Origin: Rhodospirillales bacterium
Lineage (GTDB): Bacteria > Pseudomonadota > Alphaproteobacteria > Reyranellales > Reyranellaceae
Direction of reading: 5' to 3'
DNA length: 64,000 bases
Assembly (NCBI GenBank): GCA_016699855.1
Contig: CP064988.1
Location: 4,182,501-4,246,500 of the forward strand
In this document: positions 1 through 10,788 of the stretch, one piece after another
Position numbering within the stretch: the first letter of the stretch is position 1
Layout of the letters: every line of letters starts with the position of its first letter
Notes under the pieces: generated by a model
What the model was told of the DNA's origin: nothing
Seen by the model: only the letters and a program-made list of their open reading frames with translations
Database searches by the model: none
Program-made: the position numbers and the translations under genes

Positions 1-1401
<1,401 letters not shown>

Positions 1402-1438
1402 GCGGAATTCAAGGCGTTTTTCCTGAAGGAACGGGAAC

Positions 1439-2628
<1,190 letters not shown>

Positions 2629-2677
2629 CCGGAAACGGGGCGCGGCGGGCGACCGCCCGGCCCCGGGAGCGAACGAC

Positions 2678-2992
<315 letters not shown>

Positions 2993-3016
2993 GCCGGGGG
3001 ACTGAAGGGGCATCCG

Positions 3017-3728
3017 ATGCGTACCGGTCTGGTCGCACAGAAAGTGGGCATGACCCGCGTCTTCAACGACGCAGGCGAGCATGTGCCCGTGACCGTGCTG
3101 AAACTCGACGCCGTCCAGGTCGTCGCGGTCCGCACCGAGGAGAAGCACGGCTACAACGCCGTGCAGCTCGGGATCGGCCGGCGGCCAAGGTGAAGAACGT
3201 CACCAAGCCGCAGCGCGGCCACTTCGCCAAGGCGAACGGATGCGCGCCGAAGCGCAAGGCTGCGTGCCGAGTTCCGCGGGTCGAGTCCGCGCGGACGGGC
3301 TCCTGCCGGTCGGCGCCGAGCTCGCCGCCACGCACTTCCTCGCCGGCCAGTTCGTCGACGTCACGGGCACGACGATCGGCAAGGGCTTCCAGGGCGCCAT
3401 GAAGCGCTGGAATTTCCGCGGCCTCGAGGCCTCGCACGGCGTCTCGGTCTCGCACCGCAGCCACGGATCGACCGGCAACCGCCAGGATCCCGGCCGCACC
3501 TTCCCGAACAAGAAGATGGCCGGCCATCTCGGCGACGAACGCGTCACGACGCAGAACCTGCGCGTCGTGTCGACCGACGCCGACCGCGGCCTGATCTTCG
3601 TGCGCGGCGCGGTGCCGGGCTACGACGGCGGCTACGTGCTGGTGCGCGACGCGTCGAAGCGCAAGGCGCCGAAGGATCTGCCATTCCCGGCCGGCCTCAA
3701 GGCCGCGGCCGAAGCGACCGGGGGCTGA
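3017..3728 (+). CDS. rplC: 50S ribosomal protein L3, with several frame changes
   Basis: L3 binds 23S rRNA near the peptidyl transferase centre and starts 50S assembly. The start MRTGLVAQKVGMTRVF is in frame 2 from 3017; the frame is lost at about 3180 (one base missing after GIGR), continues in frame 1 (KVKNVTKPQRGHFAKAN), and after a scrambled stretch at about 3238-3300 resumes in frame 3 as LLPVGAELAATHF to the stop. At least three indels must be assumed in 120 bp. The rest (GTTIGKGFQGAMKRWNF, HRSHGSTGNRQDPG) is well conserved L3. Repaired length is about 236 residues. L3 is essential, so clustered sequence error is the simplest explanation. Confidence 0.93.
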
Positions 3729-3733
3729 CGGAC

Positions 3734-4353
3734 ATGAAGCTCAAAGTCACCACCATCGACGGCGCCGAGTCGGGCGACATCGACCTGGCCGACGCCATCT
3801 TCGGCCTGCCGGTACGCGCCGACCTCCTGCAGCGCTGCGTCGTGTGGCAGCTCGCCAAGCGCCGCGCCGGCACGCACAAGACCAAGGGCCGCTCCGAGGT
3901 CAAGGCGACCTCGAAGAAGATGTGGGCCCAGAAGGGCACCGGCCGCGCCCGCCACGGCAACCGCGCCGCGCCGCAGTTCCGCGGCGGCGGCAAGGCGTTC
4001 GGCCCGGTCGTGCGCAGCCACGAGATCGACCTGCCCAAGAAGGTGCGCAAGCTGGCGCTGCGCACCGCGCTGTCGTCGAAGGCGGCCGAGGGCAAGCTGA
4101 TGGTGCTCGAGAGCGCCACGGTGGGCGAGGCCAAGACCGCCAAGCTGGTGGCGTCGCTGAAGAAGCTCGGCATCGCCAACGCGCTGATCATCGGCGGCGA
4201 GGCGATCGAGGAAAGCTTCGCGCTCGCGGCGCGCAACATCGCGCACTCGACGTGCTTCCCCAGCAGGGCGCCAACGTCTACGACATCCTCCGCCGCGACA
4301 CGCTCGTGCTGACCCGCGACGCGGTCAAGCACCTCGAGGAGCGCCTGCAATGA
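3734..4353 (+). CDS. rplD: 50S ribosomal protein L4, with one frameshift
   Basis: L4 lines the peptide exit tunnel; in E. coli it also represses the S10 operon. Frame 2 reads MKLKVTTIDG to NIAH at about 4246, then the true C terminus (DVLPQQGANVYDILRRDTLVLTRDA) is found one frame over. Adding a single C after the CAC at 4244-4246 restores one reading frame of 206 residues. The extended-loop signature KMWAQKGTGRARHG is present. It overlaps rplW by four bases (ATGA), implying coupled translation. The break lies in what would be a CC run, typical of a sequencing error. Confidence 0.95.
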
Positions 4354-4667
4354 CGAAGGTCCGCAAGCCCGTCCTGTCGCGCGCCCGCATGTACGAGCTG
4401 GTGCGCCGGCCGGTCATCACCGAGAAGACGACGCACGGCGGCGAGCACGGCCAGGTGACGTTCGAGGTCCCGCTCGACGCCAGCAAGCCGGAGATCAAGG
4501 CCGCCGTCGAGGGCCTGTTCAACGTCAAGGTCCGCGCGGTCAACACGATCGTCGTGGGCGGCAAGAACAAGGTGTTCCGCGGCATCCGCGGCCGTCGCGG
4601 CGACTGGAAGAAGGCGATCGTGTCCCTCGTGGACGGCGCCAAGATCGACGTCACGGCCGGCGTCTGA
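4350..4667 (+). CDS. rplW: 50S ribosomal protein L23
   Basis: L23 (105 aa) sits at the tunnel exit and is the docking site for trigger factor and SRP. The family core RRPVITEKTTHGGEHGQVTFEV and the loop VGGKNKVFRGIRGRRGDWKKAIV are clear. An N-terminal extension of about 10 residues (MTKVRKPVLS) precedes the usual start; the ATG at 4350 is kept because it overlaps the rplD stop and gives ATGA coupling, while an internal ATG at 4389 would remove conserved residues close to the core. Confidence 0.96.
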   Translation: MTKVRKPVLSRARMYELVRRPVITEKTTHGGEHGQVTFEVPLDASKPEIKAAVEGLFNVKVRAVNTIVVGGKNKVFRGIRGRRGDWKKAIVSLVDGAKIDVTAGV

Positions 4668-4681
4668 GACGGATAGGGACC

Positions 4682-5512
4682 ATGGCTCTCAAAACCTTCA
4701 AGCCCGTCACCCCGTCGCTCCGCCAGCTCGTGCTGGTGGACCGCTCGGGGCTGCACAAGGGCAAGCCGGTCAAGGCCCTCACCGAGGGCAAGCGCAACAC
4801 CGGCGGACGCAACAACCACGGGCGCATCACCGCGCCTCACCGCGGCGGCGGCTCCAAGCAGCGCTACCGCATCGTCGATTTCCGGCGCCGCAAGTTCGAC
4901 GTGCCCGCGACCGTCGAGCGGCTGGAGTACGATCCCAACCGCACCGCGTTCATCGCGCTGGTGAAGTACGCCGACGGCGAGCTGGCCTACATCCTGGCGC
5001 CGCAGCGCCTGAAGGCCGGCGACAAGGTCGTCTCGGGCGACCGCGTCGACATCAAGCCGGGCAACGCCATGCCGCTGGCCAACATGCCGGTCGGCACGAT
5101 CGTGCACAACGTCGAGATGAAGATCGGCAAGGGCGGCCAGATCGCCCGCTCGGCCGGCACCTACTGCCAGCTGGTCGGCAAGGACTCGGGCTACGCCCAG
5201 CTCAAGCTGTCGTCCGGCGAGCTCCGCCTGGTGCGCGGCGAGTGCATGGCGACGGTCGGCGCGGTCAGCAACCCCGACCAGCAGAACATCAATTTCGGCA
5301 AGGCCGGGCGCATGCGCTGGCTGGGCCGTCGTCCGGTCGTGCGCGGCGTGGCGATGAACCCGATCGACCATCCGCACGGCGGCGGCGAGGGCCGCACCTC
5401 GGGCGGCCGCCATCCGGTCACGCCGTGGGGCAAGCCGACCAAGGGCAAGAAGACGCGCAAGAACAAGGCGACGGACAAGCTGATCGTCCGCCGCCGCCAC
5501 GCGTCGCGCTGA
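4682..5512 (+). CDS. rplB: 50S ribosomal protein L2
   Basis: L2 (276 aa) is a universally conserved 23S rRNA binder needed for subunit joining and peptidyl transfer. Signatures: NNHGRITAPHRGGGSKQRYR near residue 40, and in the C-terminal part RGVAMNPIDHPHGGGEGRTSGG, which holds the essential histidine. It ends in a basic tail KKTRKNKATDKLIVRRRH. It is the expected length, starts 15 bp after rplW with a GGGA Shine-Dalgarno element, and shows no frame break. Confidence 0.98.
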   Translation: MALKTFKPVTPSLRQLVLVDRSGLHKGKPVKALTEGKRNTGGRNNHGRITAPHRGGGSKQRYRIVDFRRRKFDVPATVERLEYDPNRTAFIALVKYADGELAYILAPQRLKAGDKVVSGDRVDIKPGNAMPLANMPVGTIVHNVEMKIGKGGQIARSAGTYCQLVGKDSGYAQLKLSSGELRLVRGECMATVGAVSNPDQQNINFGKAGRMRWLGRRPVVRGVAMNPIDHPHGGGEGRTSGGRHPVTPWGKPTKGKKTRKNKATDKLIVRRRHASR

Positions 5513-5537
5513 GCGACGCGGCGAGAGGAGGACGATC

Positions 5538-5819
5538 GTGGCACGTTCCGTCTGGAAAGGTCCGATGGTGGACGGCTTTCTGCTGAAGAAGGCCGACGCC
5601 GCGCGGAGCTCGACCCGCAACGAGGTGGTCCGCACCTGGTCGCGCCGGTCGACGATCCTGCCGCAGTTCGTCGGACTGACGTTCGGCGTCTACAACGGAC
5701 AGAAGTTCATCCCGGTCCAGGTGACCGAGGAGATGGTGGGACACAAGTTCGGCGAGTTCTCGCCGACCCGCAATTTCCACGGCCACAGCGGCGCGGGCGA
5801 CAAGAAAGCGTCGAAGTAG
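5538..5819 (+). CDS. rpsS: 30S ribosomal protein S19
   Basis: S19 (93 aa) forms the head of the 30S subunit with S13 and contacts the A-site tRNA. It starts with GTG at 5538, preceded by the purine-rich GAGAGGAGGA, which fixes the start; the protein begins MARSVWKGPMVDGFLLKKA. The conserved ITEEM-like segment VTEEMVGHKFGEFSPTRNFHGH is present. It sits between rplB and rplV as usual. Confidence 0.97.
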   Translation: MARSVWKGPMVDGFLLKKADAARSSTRNEVVRTWSRRSTILPQFVGLTFGVYNGQKFIPVQVTEEMVGHKFGEFSPTRNFHGHSGAGDKKASK

Positions 5820-5828
5820 GGTCACGCC

Positions 5829-6218
5829 ATGAGCAAGCCCAGGAATCCCCGCCGTCTGGCGGACAACGAGGCGAACGCGGTGGCGCGGATGATCCGCGTC
5901 AGCCCGCGCAAGCTCGGCCTCGTCGCGGCGCAGATCCGCGGCAAGGCGGCGAGCGCCGCCGTCAACGAGCTCGCCTTCTCGCGCAAGCGCATCGCCGCCG
6001 ACGTGAAGAAGGCCCTCGAATCGGCGATCGCCAACGCCGAGAACAACCACCAGCTCGACGTCGACCGCCTGGTCGTCGCCGAGGCCAGCGTCGGCAAGGC
6101 GCTGGTGCTCAAGCGGTTCCACGCCCGCGCCCGCGGCCGCGGCGCCAGCATCCTGAAGCCGTTCAGCAACCTCACCATCGTGGTGCGGGAGCGCGAGCAG
6201 GCCGAGGAGACGAAGTAA
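5829..6218 (+). CDS. rplV: 50S ribosomal protein L22
   Basis: L22 (129 aa) extends a long beta hairpin into the peptide exit tunnel, where macrolide-resistance changes map. The motif IRVSPRKLGLVAAQIRGK and the loop RFHARARGRGASILKPFSNLTIVV are typical. The stop TAA overlaps the rpsC start by one base (TAATG), a sign of translational coupling. The N terminus has about 10 extra residues (MSKPRNPRRLADNE) compared with the shortest family members, common in Alphaproteobacteria. Confidence 0.97.
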   Translation: MSKPRNPRRLADNEANAVARMIRVSPRKLGLVAAQIRGKAASAAVNELAFSRKRIAADVKKALESAIANAENNHQLDVDRLVVAEASVGKALVLKRFHARARGRGASILKPFSNLTIVVREREQAEETK

Positions 6219-6901
6219 TGGGCCAGAAAGTCAATCCGATCGGCCTGCGCCTCGGCGTCAACAGGACCTGGGATTCGCGCTGGTACGCCGGCAACGAGTA
6301 CCCGAAGCTGCTGCACGAGGACCTGCGCCTGCGCAAGTTCCTGCGCAAGCGTCTGGCCCAGGCCGGCGTCAGCAAGATCATCATCGAGCGTCCCGCCAAG
6401 AAGGCCCGCGTCACGATCCACACCGCCCGTCCGGGCGTGGTGATCGGCAAGAAGGGCGCCGACATCGAGAAGCTGCGCCTCGACCTGGCGCGCATGTCGA
6501 CGTCGGGCGAGGTCAGCCTCAACATCGTCGAGATCCGCAAGCCCGAGATCGACGCCACGCTGGTCGCCGAGAGCATCGCGCAGCAGCTCGAGCGTCGCGT
6601 CGCGTTCCGCCGCGCCATGAAGCGCGCGGTGCAGTCGGCGATGCGCCTGGGCGCGCTCGGCATCCGCATCAACTGCTCCGGCCGCCTCGGCGGCGCCGAG
6701 ATCGCGCGCATGGAGTGGTACCGCGAGGGCCGCGTGCCGCTGCACACCCTGCGCGCCGACGTCGACTACGGCACGGCGACGGGTTTCACCACGTTCGGCA
6801 CGTGCGGCGTCAAGGTGTGGGTGTTCAAGGGCGAGATCCTCGCGCACGACCCCATGGCGCAGGACAAGCTCGCGGCCGAGGCCCAGCAGGGCCGGGCGTG
6901 A
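6218..6901 (+). CDS. rpsC: 30S ribosomal protein S3
   Basis: S3 (227 aa) forms part of the mRNA entry tunnel and mRNA helicase of the 30S subunit. It begins MGQKVNPIGLRLGVNRTWDSRWYA, and the KH-domain GxxG motif is the VIGKKGADIEKLR stretch. The C-terminal domain signature GIRINCSGRLGGAEIARMEWYREG is complete. Translation is coupled to rplV by a one-base overlap. Length is normal. Confidence 0.98.
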   Translation: MGQKVNPIGLRLGVNRTWDSRWYAGNEYPKLLHEDLRLRKFLRKRLAQAGVSKIIIERPAKKARVTIHTARPGVVIGKKGADIEKLRLDLARMSTSGEVSLNIVEIRKPEIDATLVAESIAQQLERRVAFRRAMKRAVQSAMRLGALGIRINCSGRLGGAEIARMEWYREGRVPLHTLRADVDYGTATGFTTFGTCGVKVWVFKGEILAHDPMAQDKLAAEAQQGRA

Positions 6902-6921
6902 CGGGGATATAGGTCGCGATC

Positions 6922-7344
6922 ATGCTGCAACCGAAGCGAACCAAGTTCCGCAAGGCGTTCAAGGGCCGCATCAGCGGCGCCGCCAAGGGGGGCACGACCC
7001 TGGCTTTCGGCTCGTTCGGGCTGAAGGCCATGGAACCGGAGCGGATCACCGCGCGCCAGCTCGAGGCGGCGCGGCGCGCCATCACGCGCCATATGAAGCG
7101 CGCCGGCCGCGTCTGGATCCGCATCTTCCCGGACGTGCCGGTGTCTTCGAAGCCGGCCGAGGTCCGCATGGGCAGCGGCAAGGGCGCGCCGGAGTTCTGG
7201 GTGGCGCGCGTCAAACCCGGCCGGATCATGGTCGAGATCGACGGCGTGTCGGCGACGGTCGCCAAGGAGGCCTTCGCGCTGGCCGCCGCCAAGCTGCCGA
7301 TCCGCACCCGGATGGTGTCGCGCGTCGTCGAAGGGAGCGTGTGA
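6922..7344 (+). CDS. rplP: 50S ribosomal protein L16
   Basis: L16 (140 aa) binds near the A site of the 50S subunit and organises helices that place tRNA. It begins MLQPKRTKFRKAFKGR and carries the motif RIFPDVPVSSKPAEVRMGSGKG with the region that RoxA/YcfD-like enzymes hydroxylate in some bacteria. Its stop overlaps the rpmC ATG (TGATG), so rpmC is probably coupled to it. Length and sequence are ordinary. Confidence 0.97.
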   Translation: MLQPKRTKFRKAFKGRISGAAKGGTTLAFGSFGLKAMEPERITARQLEAARRAITRHMKRAGRVWIRIFPDVPVSSKPAEVRMGSGKGAPEFWVARVKPGRIMVEIDGVSATVAKEAFALAAAKLPIRTRMVSRVVEGSV

Positions 7345-7538
7345 TGAAAGCCTCCGATCTGCGCGCCAAGACGCCCGACGAGCTGAAGACGGAACTCGTC
7401 AACCTGCGCAAGGAATCGTTCAACATGCGTTTCCAGAAGGCCAACGGCCAGCTGGACAAGGTGTCGCGCGTCCGCGAGGTGCGCCGCGACATCGCCCGCG
7501 TGCAGACGATCCTTGCCCAGAAGAAGAACGCCGGCTGA
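7344..7538 (+). CDS. rpmC: 50S ribosomal protein L29
   Basis: L29 (64 aa), a two-helix protein by the tunnel exit next to L23. The ATG at 7344 is chosen over the upstream in-frame GTG at 7341 because it overlaps the rplP stop and gives the family start MKASDLRAKTPDEL. The motif RKESFNMRFQKANGQLDKVSRVREVRRDIARVQT is characteristic. It ends 10 bp before rpsQ. Confidence 0.96.
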   Translation: MKASDLRAKTPDELKTELVNLRKESFNMRFQKANGQLDKVSRVREVRRDIARVQTILAQKKNAG

Positions 7539-7548
7539 GGAGCCCGAG

Positions 7549-7791
7549 ATGCCGAAGCGAATCCTGCAGGGCGTGGTGGTCAGCGACAAGATGGACAAGA
7601 CCATCGTCGTCGAGGTCGAGCGCCGCGTCCAGCACCCGATCTACAAGAAGTTCATCCGCCGCTCGAAGCGCTACCACGCGCACGACGAGACGAACGCCAT
7701 CAAGACCGGACAGACCGTGCGGATCGTCGAGAGCCGCCCGCTGTCGAAGACCAAGCGCTGGGTGGTCCTGGCCGAGGGCCAGGCGTCCTGA
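7549..7791 (+). CDS. rpsQ: 30S ribosomal protein S17
   Basis: S17 (80 aa), an OB-fold primary 16S rRNA binder. The ATG at 7549 follows AGGAGCCCGAG and yields the normal MPKRILQGVVVSDKMDKTIVV; an in-frame extension into rpmC is open but not conserved. The signature KYHAHDE-like KRYHAHDETNAIKTGQTVRIVESRPLSKTKRW is intact. A 57-bp gap follows before rplN, with a small GCGGCGG/CCGCCG hairpin near 7818-7837. Confidence 0.96.
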   Translation: MPKRILQGVVVSDKMDKTIVVEVERRVQHPIYKKFIRRSKRYHAHDETNAIKTGQTVRIVESRPLSKTKRWVVLAEGQAS

Positions 7792-7848
7792 GGACGCCGG
7801 CGCGCAGCAGTTGAGGAGCGGCGGCGGATGCCGCCGGGGAGTTAAGCC

Positions 7849-8217
7849 ATGATCCAGATGCAGACGAACCTCGATGTCGCCGACAATTCGGGCGCCAAGA
7901 GGGTGCAGTGCATCAAGGTCCTGGGCGGTTCTAAGCGCAAGACCGCCACGATCGGCGACGTCATCGTCGTGTCGATCAAGGACGCCATTCCGCGCGGCAA
8001 GGTCAAGAAGGGCGAGGTGCACCGCGCCGTGATCGTGCGCACCGCGAAAGAGATGCGCCGCGTCGACGGCAGCGCGATCCGCTTCGACCACAACGCCGCC
8101 GTGCTGATCAACAAGCAGGGCGAGCCGATCGGCACCCGCATCTTCGGACCTGTGACGCGCGAGCTCCGCGCGCGCAAGTTCATGAAGATCATCTCGCTCG
8201 CGCCCGAGGTGCTGTGA
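7849..8217 (+). CDS. rplN: 50S ribosomal protein L14
   Basis: L14 (122 aa), first gene of the spc block, forms an intersubunit bridge with 16S rRNA and is the target of the silencing factor RsfS. It begins MIQMQTNLDVADNSGAKRVQCIKVLGGS, and the C-terminal part GTRIFGPVTRELRARKFMKIISLAPEVL matches the family to the last residue. No frame problems. In E. coli S8 represses the spc operon from the rplN leader region; I did not identify such a site here. Confidence 0.98.
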   Translation: MIQMQTNLDVADNSGAKRVQCIKVLGGSKRKTATIGDVIVVSIKDAIPRGKVKKGEVHRAVIVRTAKEMRRVDGSAIRFDHNAAVLINKQGEPIGTRIFGPVTRELRARKFMKIISLAPEVL

Positions 8218-8230
8218 GGAGCGCCCAGAC

Positions 8231-8566
8231 ATGCCGAAAATGAAGATCAAGAAGGGCGACCGCGTCGTCGTCATCACCGGCCGGGACAAGGGCAAGTCGG
8301 GCGAGGTCGTCCGCGTCCTGCCGTCCGAGAACCGCGTCGTGGTCTCCGGGATCAACGTGATGAAGCGCCACCGCAAGCCCGACCGGGCCGGCGAGGGCGG
8401 CGGCATCATCCCGTTCGAGGCGCCGATCCACGCGTCGAACGTCGCGCACATCGACCCGGCGGGACCCGCCGACAAGCCGAAGCCGACGCGCGTCGGCTAC
8501 AGGAACCTCGAGGACGGCCGCAAGGTGCGCTTCGCGCGCGCCTCCGGCGAGCTCATCGATCGCTGA
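8231..8566 (+). CDS. rplX: 50S ribosomal protein L24
   Basis: L24 (111 aa) initiates 50S assembly and borders the exit tunnel. Its KOW motif is at the N terminus (KKGDRVVVITGRDKGKSGEVVRVLP), followed by NVMKRHRKPDRAGEGGGIIPFEAPIHASNVA. The length is slightly above the E. coli protein, normal for Alphaproteobacteria. It is separated from rplN by 13 bp containing GAGGAG. Confidence 0.97.
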   Translation: MPKMKIKKGDRVVVITGRDKGKSGEVVRVLPSENRVVVSGINVMKRHRKPDRAGEGGGIIPFEAPIHASNVAHIDPAGPADKPKPTRVGYRNLEDGRKVRFARASGELIDR

Positions 8567-8577
8567 GGGGAAGGACC

Positions 8578-9120
8578 ATGGCGACCCGCCTCCAGGAACA
8601 CTACAAGTCGACGGTCAAGCCGGCGCTCCAGACGGAGTTCGGCTACGGGAATCCGATGGAGATCCCGCGCCTCGACAAGATCGTCATCAACATGGGCGTC
8701 GGCGCCGCCGTGGCCGACCGCAAGGCCGTCGACAACGCCGCCGCCGAGCTGGCGCTGATCTCCGGCCAGCGTCCGGTGATCACCAAGGCGCGCAAGTCGA
8801 TCGCCACCTTCAAGGTCCGCGAGAACATGGCGCTGGGCTGCAAGGTGACGCTGCGCCGCGACCGCATGTACGAGTTCGTCGACCGGCTGGTGAACATCGC
8901 GCTGCCGCGCGTGCGCGACTTCCGCGGCCTCAACGGGCGCTCGTTCGACGGCCGCGGCAACTACGCGCTGGGCCTCAAGGAGCAGCTCGTGTTCCCCGAG
9001 ATCGAGTACGACAAGGTCGACAAGGTCAGGGGCATGGACATCATCATCTGCACCACCGCGCGCACCGACGCCGAGGCCAAGGCGCTGCTGCGCGGCTTCG
9101 ATTTCCCCTTCGCGAACTGA
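8578..9120 (+). CDS. rplE: 50S ribosomal protein L5
   Basis: L5 (180 aa) binds 5S rRNA in the central protuberance and touches P-site tRNA. Recognised by PRLDKIVINMGVGAAVADRKAVDNAAAELALISGQRPVITKARKSIATFKVRENMALGCKVTLRRDRMYEF, all standard. The C terminus RGFDFPFAN is also typical. Eleven bases separate it from rplX. Full length and unremarkable. Confidence 0.98.
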   Translation: MATRLQEHYKSTVKPALQTEFGYGNPMEIPRLDKIVINMGVGAAVADRKAVDNAAAELALISGQRPVITKARKSIATFKVRENMALGCKVTLRRDRMYEFVDRLVNIALPRVRDFRGLNGRSFDGRGNYALGLKEQLVFPEIEYDKVDKVRGMDIIICTTARTDAEAKALLRGFDFPFAN

Positions 9121-9138
9121 AGGGCGGGAGACGATCCT

Positions 9139-9444
9139 ATGGCCAAGACAAGCATGGTCGAGAAGAACAAGAGCCGCATCAAGATGTCGGGCGCGCACGC
9201 GGCGAAGCGGCGCGCGCTCAAGGACGTCGTGATGGACCGCTCGAAGGTGATCGAGGAGCGTTTCGAGGCGCAGGTGAAGCTCAACGAGCTGCCGCGCAAC
9301 GGCGCCAAGGTCCGCGTGCGCAACCGGTGCGAGGTCACCGGCCGCCCCCGCGCCGTCTACCGGCGCTTCAAGCTGTCGCGACTGACGCTGCGCGAGCTGG
9401 CCTCGAAGGGCCAGCTTCCCGGCGTCGTCAAGGCGAGCTGGTGA
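9139..9444 (+). CDS. rpsN: 30S ribosomal protein S14 (zinc-free form)
   Basis: S14 (101 aa) of the 30S head. This is the long form that lacks the CXXC-X12-CXXC zinc ribbon: only one cysteine (RNRCEVTGRPR) is present. The C-terminal signature GRPRAVYRRFKLSRLTLRELASKGQLPGVVKASW is complete. The zinc-independent form is usual in Alphaproteobacteria, so no second copy is implied. Confidence 0.97.
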   Translation: MAKTSMVEKNKSRIKMSGAHAAKRRALKDVVMDRSKVIEERFEAQVKLNELPRNGAKVRVRNRCEVTGRPRAVYRRFKLSRLTLRELASKGQLPGVVKASW

Positions 9445-9460
9445 GACGGAGGGACCGGTC

Positions 9461-9859
9461 ATGTCGATGAGCGATCCCGTCGGCGATATGCTGACCCGCA
9501 TCCGCAACGGACAGTCGGCGCGCCTCGACAGCGTCACGGCGCCGTCGTCGCGGCTGCGCGCCAACGTGCTGGACGTGCTGCAGCGCGAGGGCTTCATCCG
9601 CGGCTACTTCGAGGAGGAGCTGCGGCCCGGCGTGCGCGAGCTGCGCATCGAGCTGAAGTACGACAGCGGCCGTCCGGTGATCCGCGAGGTCACCCGCGTG
9701 TCCAAGCCCGGGCGCCGCATCTACTCGAAGATCGCCGACCTGCCGAAGTACTACAACGGGCTCGGGATCTCGATCCTCTCCACGCCGCGCGGCGTGATGT
9801 CCGACAACGAGGCCCGCGCCGCCAACGTAGGCGGCGAGGTCATCTGCAAGGTGTTCTGA
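9461..9859 (+). CDS. rpsH: 30S ribosomal protein S8
   Basis: S8 (132 aa), a central-domain 16S rRNA binder; in E. coli the translational repressor of the spc operon. Begins MSMSDPVGDMLTRIRNGQ and carries the signature KPGRRIYSKIADLPKYYNGLGISILSTPRGVMSDNEAR. There is an ATG at 9467 as an alternative start two codons in, but the first ATG has the better-spaced GGAGGG. Two bases separate it from rplF. Confidence 0.97.
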   Translation: MSMSDPVGDMLTRIRNGQSARLDSVTAPSSRLRANVLDVLQREGFIRGYFEEELRPGVRELRIELKYDSGRPVIREVTRVSKPGRRIYSKIADLPKYYNGLGISILSTPRGVMSDNEARAANVGGEVICKVF

Positions 9860-9861
9860 CC

Positions 9862-10395
9862 ATGTCGCGCGTCGGCAAAAATCCAGTCCCCATCCCGGCC
9901 GGCGTCACGGTCGAGATCAAAGGCCAGGACGTCAAGGCCAAGGGCAAGAAGGGCGAGCTCTCGATGCGCGTCCACGACGAGATCGCCGTCACCCGCGAGG
10001 GCGACGCCGTGGCCGTCAAGATGCGCCACGAGAGCAACCGCTCGCGGGTGCTGTGGGGCACCAGCCGCGCCCTGCTCAGCAACCTGATCAAGGGCGCCGG
10101 CGAGGGCTTCACCGTCAACCTCGAGATCGAGGGCGTGGGCTACCGCGCGGCGGCCGACGCCAAGACGCTGAAGCTGCAGCTCGGTTTCAGCCACGACGTG
10201 ATCTATCCGATCCCGGCGGGGCTGACGATCAAGACGCCGAAGCCGACCGAGATCGAGATCGCGGGCGCCGACCGCCAGAAGGTCGGTCAGACCGCGGCCG
10301 AGATCCGGGCGATGAAGCCGCCCGAGCCGTACAAGGGCAAGGGAATCAAGTACGCCGGCGAGAAGATCTTGCGCAAGGAAGGCAAGAAGAAGTAA
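9862..10395 (+). CDS. rplF: 50S ribosomal protein L6
   Basis: L6 (177 aa), two related alpha/beta domains near the factor-binding site. It begins MSRVGKNPVPIPAGVTVEI and ends with the diagnostic PPEPYKGKGIKYAGEKILRKEGKKK. Its start follows the rpsH stop after two bases (TGACCATG), suggesting coupled translation. No anomalies. Confidence 0.98.
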   Translation: MSRVGKNPVPIPAGVTVEIKGQDVKAKGKKGELSMRVHDEIAVTREGDAVAVKMRHESNRSRVLWGTSRALLSNLIKGAGEGFTVNLEIEGVGYRAAADAKTLKLQLGFSHDVIYPIPAGLTIKTPKPTEIEIAGADRQKVGQTAAEIRAMKPPEPYKGKGIKYAGEKILRKEGKKK

Positions 10396-10415
10396 CCGGC
10401 GCGGAGCGATCGAAC

Positions 10416-10772
10416 ATGTCCGAGAACCTTTTCCAGCGCCGCCGCCGCCGCGTGCGGCACTCCATCCGCACCCGGGCGGGCGGGCGCGTTCGCCTGAGCG
10501 TGTTCCGCTCGGGCAAGCACATCTACGCCCAGCTGATCGACGACTCGAAGGGCCACACCGTGGCGGCCGCGTCGTCGGCCGACAAGGAGCTCAAGGGCAA
10601 GCTCAAGACCGGCGCCGACAAGGCCGCCGCCGTCGAGGTCGGCAAGCTGATCGCCGCGCGCGCCATCGAGGCGGGCGTCAAGGAGGTCGTGTTCGACCGC
10701 GGCGGATACCTGTTCCATGGCCGCGTCAAGGCGCTGGCCGACGCCGCCCGCGAAGGCGGGCTGGCGTTCTGA
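10416..10772 (+). CDS. rplR: 50S ribosomal protein L18
   Basis: L18 (118 aa) binds 5S rRNA together with L5. It begins MSENLFQRRRRRVRHSIRTRAGGRVRLSVFRSGKHIYAQLIDD and ends VVFDRGGYLFHGRVKALADAAREGGLAF, the conserved family tail. The ATG at 10416 is 20 bp after rplF and has GCGGAGCG upstream. The frame is also open upstream in the shadow of rplF, but only this start gives the conserved N terminus. Confidence 0.97.
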   Translation: MSENLFQRRRRRVRHSIRTRAGGRVRLSVFRSGKHIYAQLIDDSKGHTVAAASSADKELKGKLKTGADKAAAVEVGKLIAARAIEAGVKEVVFDRGGYLFHGRVKALADAAREGGLAF

Positions 10773-10788
10773 TCGGGAGACGATAACC

